From the NCBI GenBank assembly GCA_900545055.1, contig UQXP01000044.1, positions 1 to 14,278 on the forward strand: DNA of 14,278 nt, written 5' to 3'. The notes below the pieces were generated by a model, which saw only the letters and a program-made list of their open reading frames with translations, did no database searches and had not been told where the DNA came from. A program made the position numbers and the translations under genes. Origin of the DNA: an uncultured Collinsella sp. (GTDB lineage Bacteria; Actinomycetota; Coriobacteriia; Coriobacteriales; Coriobacteriaceae). Numbering within the stretch: the stretch's first letter is position 1; each line of letters opens with the position of its first letter. Positions 6,857 through 12,400 of the stretch are shown here, piece by piece.

Positions 6857-6882
6857 TTCTTTATTAAAGAGAGGAATTCACT

Positions 6883-7221
6883 ATGAAGAAAATTACGGCG
6901 ATCGTTCGTGCCGAGAAGCTTGAGGTTCTTAAGGACGCGCTGTTTGCTGCCGATGTTCGCGGTATGACTATCAACCAGGTGCAGGGTTGCGGCGCACAGC
7001 ATGGCTGGAAGGAATATGTGCGCGGCAACGAGTTGCTTGTCAACACGATCCCTAAGGTGCAGTTCACCCTCATCTGCGCCGACGAGCACGTCGACGGCAT
7101 TGTCGAGATTATCTGCAACGCCGCTCGCGCCGGTGCCGTCGGCGACGGCAAGATCTGGGTCGAGCCGGTCGAAGAAGTTATCCGCATCCGTACTGGCGAA
7201 CACGGCCCTTCTGCGGTGTAG
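6883..7221 (+). CDS. glnK: PII nitrogen-regulatory protein (GlnK-type), lacking the uridylylation tyrosine
   Basis: Small cytoplasmic trimeric sensor of ATP/ADP and 2-oxoglutarate, 112 residues, the standard PII length. Seen: MKKITAIVRAEKLE start (1-14), ADVRGMTINQVQGCG (23-37), T-loop 37-55, IPKVQFTLI (56-64), the nucleotide-binding GDGKIWV (87-93) and RIRTGE (101-106). By alignment to E. coli GlnB/GlnK the T-loop Tyr51 is Leu here (RGNELLV) and Tyr46 is Val; Arg47-Gly48 is kept and a Tyr stands at position 45. Thus GlnD-type uridylylation at Tyr51 cannot occur. Its position after amt indicates that it controls the ammonium channel by direct docking of the T-loop. ATG at 6883 has AGAGAGG (6868-6874 region) as ribosome site. 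Confidence 0.95.
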   Translation: MKKITAIVRAEKLEVLKDALFAADVRGMTINQVQGCGAQHGWKEYVRGNELLVNTIPKVQFTLICADEHVDGIVEIICNAARAGAVGDGKIWVEPVEEVIRIRTGEHGPSAV

Positions 7222-7237
7222 GACAATCTTTCGACTG

Positions 7238-7267
7238 ACGGGCGTGCCTCTCTTGGGGCGCGCCCGT
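7238..7267 (+). terminator. Hairpin after glnK, probable terminator
   Basis: An 11-bp stem (ACGGGCGTGCC with GGCGCGCCCGT, one G-T wobble) closes an 8-base loop, 17 bases after the glnK stop. The downstream tract (TCTCGTCT) is only moderately T-rich, so efficiency is uncertain. Confidence 0.6.
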
Positions 7268-7280
7268 TCTCGTCTACAAT
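7253..7280 (+). promoter_or_regulatory. Candidate promoter of the HAD phosphatase gene
   Basis: TTGGGG (7253-7258) and TACAAT (7275-7280) are 16 bases apart. The -35 box overlaps the loop and right arm of the preceding hairpin. A start near 7287 would leave a leader of about 16 bases including the AAGGAG ribosome site. The -10 box is good, the -35 box is weak. Confidence 0.45.
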
Positions 7281-7302
7281 ATCGTGCAGACGAAGGAGAG
7301 GC

Positions 7303-8166
7303 ATGCCCATGATCAAGATGTTTGCGAGTGACTTAGACGGAACGCTGCTGAACGCCCTGCACGAGGCGGATGGGACCATCCGCCGTGCCATTCGCGAGCT
7401 GACCGAGGCTGGCCTGCATGTGGTTCCCGCGACCGGACGCTCGACGTTGCCAATCGGCGAGCATGGCTTTACAGGTCTGGCACTCGACGCCTGCTGTTCC
7501 AACGGATCCATCGTGCGCAACAGCCACGGCGAGGTGCTCAAGACCTGGACCATCGACCCGCAGGTTACCGAGGAGCTGCTCAAGGCGTTTCCGAACATTT
7601 GCTTCGACTGCTCCACGCCCGACGGCATGTTCTCGAGCGGTTCGTTCGAGATGCACCAGGCGGGCTTTAAGAAGGACAGCCCTATCAAGCGCATCGTGAT
7701 GCGCGGCATGCGCGCGCGTGGCGGGTATCACGAGGAGCAGTATTTCGATCAGTCAATCGGCGACATCCTGCGCCACGATGTGTGTAAAATCAACTGCCGC
7801 GTGACCTCGCCCGAGCTGGAGCGCGACCTTAAGGCATATTTGGCCGAGCGCTCGGACCGTGTAGTCAACGCGCCGTTTGACCCGGTGATGTTTGAGATCA
7901 CGGACGCGGCGTGCAACAAGGGCGAGAGTGTGTCCTGGCTGGCGGGCTACTACGGCATTGCCGAGGACGAGGTCGCGGTCTACGGCGACGGCGGCAACGA
8001 CATTGCCATGCTCAAACGCTTCCGCCACAGCTACGCGACCAAAAACGCAAGCGATGCCGCCAAGGCCGCCGCGAGCGCGACCATCGGCAGCTGCATGGTC
8101 CACGCCGTCCCCAAACACATGCTCGCCACCATGCACAAGCAAAACTCTCGCACCATCATCGAATAA
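7303..8166 (+). CDS. Cof-type HAD-IIB family phosphatase
   Basis: Predicted soluble Mg-dependent phosphatase of the haloacid dehalogenase superfamily, 287 residues, a usual length for Cof/YidA-like proteins that act on small sugar phosphates or cofactor phosphates. Seen: motif I DLDGTLL (10-16) with nucleophile Asp10 and acid/base Asp12, motif II ATGRS (43-47), a C2-type cap in the middle, motif III Lys in CNKGESVSWLA (about 204-214), and motif IV GDGGNDIAML (about 226-235). Two start codons compete: ATG 7303 (AAGGAG 4 bases upstream) and ATG 7309 (10 bases from it); the choice changes only two residues. It appears to be a single-gene unit with its own promoter. The physiological substrate is unknown. 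Confidence 0.92.
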   Translation: MPMIKMFASDLDGTLLNALHEADGTIRRAIRELTEAGLHVVPATGRSTLPIGEHGFTGLALDACCSNGSIVRNSHGEVLKTWTIDPQVTEELLKAFPNICFDCSTPDGMFSSGSFEMHQAGFKKDSPIKRIVMRGMRARGGYHEEQYFDQSIGDILRHDVCKINCRVTSPELERDLKAYLAERSDRVVNAPFDPVMFEITDAACNKGESVSWLAGYYGIAEDEVAVYGDGGNDIAMLKRFRHSYATKNASDAAKAAASATIGSCMVHAVPKHMLATMHKQNSRTIIE

Positions 8167-8169
8167 TGC

Positions 8170-8192
8170 GACAAAGGGACAGCCCCTTTGTC
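8170..8192. repeat. CAAAGG-type palindromic repeat, copy 2 (left flank of the small-peptide module)
   Basis: Perfect 9-bp arms GACAAAGGG and CCCTTTGTC around a 5-base loop, four bases after the HAD stop codon. It matches the reverse complement of copy 3 (8604-8630) at 21 of 23 positions, so the two lie in opposite orientation. There is no T run after it, so a terminator role is doubtful. Confidence 0.75.
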
Positions 8193-8228
8193 ACAGGTGA
8201 CGCTGGTCTCTTGAAATACGAACAAACA

Positions 8229-8258
8229 TTCGCATATCTAACTGCGCTTTGATAGAAT
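8229..8258 (+). promoter_or_regulatory. Candidate extended -10 promoter of the small-peptide mRNA
   Basis: TAGAAT (8253-8258) is preceded by TGA (8250-8252), the TGn extended -10 pattern. A weak -35 (TTCGCA, 8229-8234) lies 18 bases upstream. Transcription would begin near 8265, giving a leader of about 58 bases. An alternative pair starting with TTGAAA (8211-8216) lacks a good -10. Confidence 0.45.
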
Positions 8259-8287
8259 TGATACTGTTGGCGGCAGTTCCATGTGCC

Positions 8288-8322
8288 GGGCAACGCCCTC
8301 CATCTGATGGGAGGTGATGCCC
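8288..8322 (+). promoter_or_regulatory. Leader hairpin that sequesters the ribosome site of the small-peptide ORF
   Basis: CCCTCC (8296-8301) pairs with GGGAGG (8309-8314) across a 7-base loop, and GGGCA (8288-8292) pairs with TGCCC (8318-8322), with a 3x3 internal loop between. GGGAGG is the Shine-Dalgarno sequence, and the hairpin ends one base before the ATG at 8323. In the folded state ribosome access would be blocked, as is usual for toxin mRNAs of type I systems. Confidence 0.65.
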
Positions 8323-8448
8323 ATGACCGATCTGATTGATTTCGTGAGACTTCTGACCGCTTTGGTCTCGTTCTTCACAGCGCTCGTCGGGCTTTCCGAG
8401 GCACTCAAGCAACGTTCGAAGCAACGTAAAAGGGGTCGCCGCCGCTAA
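8323..8448 (+). CDS. 41-residue hydrophobic peptide with strongly basic tail, candidate type I toxin
   Basis: Short ORF not detected by length-based gene calling. The N-terminal half has one likely membrane helix (about residues 4-24, LIDFVRLLTALVSFFTALVG), with Asp3, Asp6 and Arg9 near its start. The last 13 residues contain nine Lys/Arg. The ATG at 8323 lies 8 bases after GGAGG (8310-8314); an in-frame ATG at 8317 is too close to it and is paired in the leader hairpin. The stop TAA (8446-8448) sits in the loop of a terminator-like hairpin. A convergent minus-strand promoter would give an antisense RNA over the 3' end. Size, topology, translational block and antisense RNA match type I toxins (Fst- or holin-like in style), but no family motif such as that of Fst is seen, so the function is inferred from architecture only. 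Confidence 0.6.
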   Translation: MTDLIDFVRLLTALVSFFTALVGLSEALKQRSKQRKRGRRR

Positions 8449-8510
8449 GGCGTTGACCCCTTAATCCAAGCAACGGCGCTGCCCAGCTTTCCAGAACTTG
8501 GGCTGCCGTC
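8427..8510 (-). ncRNA. Candidate antisense RNA (type I antitoxin) convergent with the small-peptide gene
   Basis: A minus-strand promoter at 8517-8545 would start an RNA near 8510 running left. It would first form a hairpin (ACGGC 8473-8477 with GCCGT 8505-8509, and GCCCA 8481-8485 with TGGGC 8499-8503) and then a terminator-like hairpin (8430-8462) followed by TTTT. The resulting RNA of about 85 nt overlaps the last 7 codons and the 3' region of the peptide mRNA. The pattern TTCCA-N6-GGGC occurs both in the peptide leader (8277-8291) and in this region (8489-8503), so the antisense RNA could also contact the leader in trans. No experimental support is available from sequence alone. Confidence 0.5.
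8430..8462. terminator. Two-way terminator-like hairpin shared by the peptide mRNA and the antisense RNA
   Basis: AAGGGGTC (8430-8437) pairs perfectly with GACCCCTT (8455-8462), and CGCC (8440-8443) pairs with GGCG (8449-8452) around a GCTAA loop that contains most of the stop codon. On the minus strand the stem ends in TTTT, on the plus strand in TTAATCC. A shared hairpin between convergent transcripts is a feature known from the Enterococcus par (fst) locus. Confidence 0.6.
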
Positions 8511-8516
8511 GACACT

Positions 8517-8545
8517 ATTCTACCCACGAATGACATTTTGGACAA
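8517..8545 (-). promoter_or_regulatory. Sigma-70-type promoter for the antisense RNA
   Basis: On the minus strand TTGTCC (8540-8545) and TAGAAT (8517-8522) are separated by exactly 17 bases. The -10 box is identical to that proposed for the peptide mRNA. No minus-strand gene exists downstream other than the antisense overlap with the peptide gene, so a short non-coding RNA is the likely product. Confidence 0.6.
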
Positions 8546-8603
8546 TCGGTAATGCCGCTCTAAAAGCCTGGCACAACCGGCACAACCTAGGCGGTCGCTG
8601 GAT

Positions 8604-8630
8604 GTGACAAAGAGGCTGCCCCTTTGTCAC
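8604..8630. repeat. CAAAGG-type palindromic repeat, copy 3 (right flank of the small-peptide module)
   Basis: Arms GTGACAAAGAGG and CCCCTTTGTCAC pair with one mismatch around a short centre. It is in inverted orientation to copy 2 at 8170-8192, leaving 411 bp between them that contain the whole small-peptide/antisense locus. It lies upstream of the TetR gene promoter region. Confidence 0.75.
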
Positions 8631-8657
8631 GCCCAAAATATTGCCTTTACGTGTTGA

Positions 8658-8702
8658 TGCACACGGTGTGCAATAATACTCGCACTGTGCAATAGCGCAC
8701 AG
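8658..8702. promoter_or_regulatory. Two palindromic candidate operators in the TetR-activase promoter region
   Basis: TGCACACgGTGTGCA (8658-8672) is a perfect 15-bp palindrome and CTGTGCaatagcGCACAG (8685-8702) a perfect 6+6 palindrome; both share the GTGCAATA half-site sequence, whose starts lie 20 bp apart. TTGATG (8654-8659) and an A/T-rich TAATAC (8674-8679) overlap the first palindrome, although the 14-base spacing is short for a promoter. The site lies just before the TetR gene, so autoregulation by that protein is the simplest reading. Confidence 0.6.
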
Positions 8703-8723
8703 GTTGAGTAACAAGGAGGACGC

Positions 8724-9434
8724 TTGTCCCAGCTCGAGAAATGCGATCGCCGGTCCCTTCGCTCGCAGCGTGCCCTTCGCCAGGCGCTTGCCAGCGAGCT
8801 TGCCGAAAGCGGCGACCTTTCGCGCATTAATGTCGCGTCGCTCACCGAGCGTGCCGGCCTTACGCGCCGCACGTTCTATTCGCACTACCGCGATATTCCC
8901 GACTTTATCAGCCAGATCGAGGACGGCCTGCTTGCCGAGATTCGCGAGCGGGTGGAGCTTATCACCGCAGCTCAATTACCCGATCTTTACCGCAACATCG
9001 ACGAGCTCGAGCCGGCACCCGGTTCGGTTGAGCTGCTTCGCTATCTTGCGGCTAATCGCGACCTTATCGGGGCCCTGCTGGGCCCGGGCGGCGACCCCGC
9101 CTTTATTAAAAAGATCATCGATACCGCACGCGAGGCCGTGGTGCCGCGTGCACAGACGGGCATTTTGGGCTTGGCGCTGGGCACCTTCTTTGACTATTAC
9201 GTCACCTATGTCGTAAGTGCCGAGGTCGGCATGATCCAACGTTGGTTTGAGCGTGACCTTTCCGAATCGCCCGAGACCATGGCGCGCATTATGACGGTCA
9301 TCGCCTTTGTGCGCCCCGGCGACCTGTATGGCCAACCTATCGATATCAACGTGCCGGAATACGGCATGAAGCTATTGAATCTGCAGCTCGAGGACGCGGC
9401 CGACACCGCCGCAACCGTCGAGTCCAACAACTAA
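8724..9434 (+). CDS. TetR/AcrR-family transcriptional regulator
   Basis: Predicted DNA-binding repressor of 236 residues, a little longer than the usual 190-220. The N-terminal domain has the TetR helix-turn-helix at about 34-56, with VASLTERAGLTRRTFYSHYRD (37-57) matching the family pattern of Ala-Gly turn, Thr-Phe-Tyr-x-His-Tyr recognition helix and following Asp. The C-terminal part (about 70-215) is helical and should bind a ligand and form the dimer; the ligand is unknown. The start is TTG at 8724, with a perfect AAGGAGG (8713-8719) 4 bases upstream; no in-frame ATG fits. Two palindromes lie directly upstream. The activase gene begins 11 bp after the stop, so both are probably co-transcribed and the regulator probably controls both. 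Confidence 0.9.
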   Translation: MSQLEKCDRRSLRSQRALRQALASELAESGDLSRINVASLTERAGLTRRTFYSHYRDIPDFISQIEDGLLAEIRERVELITAAQLPDLYRNIDELEPAPGSVELLRYLAANRDLIGALLGPGGDPAFIKKIIDTAREAVVPRAQTGILGLALGTFFDYYVTYVVSAEVGMIQRWFERDLSESPETMARIMTVIAFVRPGDLYGQPIDINVPEYGMKLLNLQLEDAADTAATVESNN

Positions 9435-9445
9435 GAGGAGAGACA

Positions 9446-12400
9446 ATGAGCAAACTCGTCGAGGGCATTAAAGACCGTGTGGTCGCTGCCGCACGCGAGG
9501 CTGCGCCCGCCGTGGTGGACGCCGCGCAGAAGGCCGCGACCGCGGCTGCCGAGAAAGTTGCTGAGGCAGTTGCCGATGCCAAGAACGTGGCAGGGGAGAC
9601 GTCCGTCGTCAGCGAGCCCGCCACCGCCGCTGAGCCCGTAGCCGCCGCCCACGCCCCCGAAGGCGCGATCTTCAACCCCGAGGCCGCCCGCGGCAACCTG
9701 CACCTGGGCATCGACGTGGGCTCCACCACCGTCAAGCTCGCCGTGCTCAATGACGACAACCAGATCGTCTACGCCAAGTACCAGCGCCACCACACCGACG
9801 TCCGTGCCTGCGCCCGCGACTTGTTCGAGGGTGCTGCGACCGTGCTGCCGACGGCCCAGATGACCTGCGCCATTACCGGCTCGGGCGGCCTGCTGCTGTC
9901 CCAGTGGCTCGACCTGGAGTTTGTCCAGGAGGTCATCGCCAGCAAACGCGCCGTCGAGACCCTCATCCCGGCCACCGATGTCGCCATCGAGCTGGGCGGC
10001 GAGGACGCCAAGATCATCTACTTCGACAATGGCATCGAGCAGCGCATGAACGGCACCTGCGCCGGCGGCACGGGCGCGTTCATCGACCAGATGGCCACTC
10101 TGTTGCACACCGACGCCAGCGGCCTCAACGAGCTCGCGGCCAACGCCACCACCATCTATCCCATCGCCAGCCGCTGCGGCGTCTTTGCCAAGACTGACGT
10201 CCAGCCGCTGCTCAACGAGGGCGCCCGCCCCGAGGACGTGGCCGCTTCCATCTTCCAAGCCGTCGTGACCCAGACCATTTCGGGCCTGGCGTGCGGCCGT
10301 CCCATTCGCGGCAACGTCGCCTTCCTGGGCGGCCCGCTGCAGTACCTCTCCGAGCTGCGCCACCGCTTCTACCTCACGCTCAACCTGGACGAGGAGCACC
10401 GCATTGTGCCCCAAAACGCTCACCTGTTTGTGGCGAGCGGCGCTGCCATGGCGCACGAGTCCAATAAGCTCAGCACTTTCCCGCAGCTCATCGAGGCCAT
10501 CGATGCCCTGGGTGACACGCAGGGTGCCGAGGTCGAGCGCCTGGATCCGCTCTTTGCCACCGACGAGGACTTCGCCGAGTTCAAGACCCGCCACGACACC
10601 GAGGTCGTCCCCAAGGGCAAGCTCGACGGCTACACCGGCCGCGTGTTCATCGGTATCGACGCCGGCTCCACCACCATGAAGGCTGCGCTCGTGGGCGAGG
10701 ACGGCCAGCTGTTGCACACCTGGTACGGCAACAACAATGGCGACATCCTGGGCACGGCCAAGGTCATCATGGCCGATTTCTACAACCACATCCCCGCCGG
10801 CTGCACCATCGGCCACGTGACCACCACGGGCTACGGTGAGGCGCTGCTCATCGAGGCCCTCAAGGCCGATTCCGGCGAGATCGAGACCGTTGCGCACCTG
10901 CGCGGCGCCAAGGCATTCCTGCCCGGCGTCGAGTTTATCCTGGACATCGGCGGCCAGGACATGAAGTGCCTGCGCGTCAAGGATGGCGTTATCGAGCACA
11001 TCATGCTCAACGAGGCCTGCTCGTCGGGCTGCGGCAGCTTTATCGAGAGCTTCGCCGTGTCCATGAACATGGACGTGCGCGCGTTCGCCGACGCCGCCAT
11101 CCATGCCAAGGCCCCGGTCGACCTGGGCAGTCGCTGCACGGTCTTTATGAACTCGCGCGTCAAGCAGGCGCAAAAGGAAGGCGCCACGGTGGGCGACATT
11201 GCGGCCGGCCTGTCCTATTCCGTCATCAAGAATGCCCTGTTCAAGGTCATTAAGCTGCGCGACCCCAAGGAGATCGGCAGCCAGGTGATCGTTCAAGGCG
11301 GCACCTTTATGTCCGACGCCACGCTGCGTGCGTTTGAGCAGCTCACTGGCGTTCACGCCGTGCGTCCCGACATCGCCGGCTGCATGGGCGCCTATGGTGC
11401 GGCCCTGCTCGCCCGCGATCGCGCCGGCGCCGACGGCACCTCGACCATTCTTTCTGCCGAGGACATCGCGCACCTCACCGTGACGCAAAAACACGTCCGC
11501 TGCGGTCGTTGCTCCAACAACTGCCAGCTTACTGTCAACGACTTTGGCGGCGGCAGACGCTTCATTACCGGCAACCGCTGCGAGAAGGGCGCCGGCCACA
11601 AAAAGCAAAAGACCGAGGCCCCCAACCTCTTCAAAAAGAAAAACGAGTTGCTGTTTAACCGCGAGGTGCTGAGCCCCGACGAGGCTCCGCGCGGCACCGT
11701 GGGTATCCCGCGTGCACTCAACATGTACGAGAACTACCCCTTCTGGCACGCGTTCTTTACGCGCCTAGGCTTTAGCGTGCAGCTGTCCGACCAGTCGAGC
11801 AAGAAGACCTACCAGGCGGGCATCGAGTCCATGCCGTCCGAGAGCGTGTGCTATCCGGCCAAGATGAGCCACGGCCATGTGATGAACCTTATCGACCGCG
11901 ATGTCGACTTCATTTGGATGCCGTGCGTGCGCTGGGAGCGCAAGGAGGATCCGACGGCTGGCAACTGCTATAACTGCCCCATCGTCATGAGCTACCCCAC
12001 GGCGCTGGCGCTCAATATTGACGAGATCCGCGAGCAGAACATCGAGTTCCTGTATCCGTTTGTGCCGTATCACGACAAGACCGAGCTCAAGCGCCGCCTG
12101 TACCAGGTGCTCGCCGTCGACCGTGTGGCCGATGCTGAGGCCGGTCGCGGTCGCGTGCGCGGTCCTAAAATCACGCGCTCCGAGGTTGATGCCGCCGTCA
12201 ACGCTGCTTTTGAGGCCGACGCGCGCTTCCACGAGGATATCCAGACCATGGGCGAGGAGGCTCTCAAGTGGGTCGAGGACCACGGCGGTCACGGCATCGT
12301 GCTCGCCGGTCGTCCCTACCATAACGACCCCGAGATCAACCATGCCCTGCCCGAGCTTATCTCGAGCTTTGGCTTTGCGGTCTTTACCGAGGATTCGCTC

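Noticed and set aside
8170..8192. Perfect palindrome as the terminator of the HAD gene
   Set aside because: It lies at the right place but has no T run, and near-copies occur elsewhere in non-coding DNA, so a repeat element is the better call.
8191..8424. 77-codon minus-strand frame opposite the small-peptide gene
   Set aside because: It begins with TTG without a ribosome site and runs through the promoter and leader hairpin of the plus-strand gene; composition is unremarkable.
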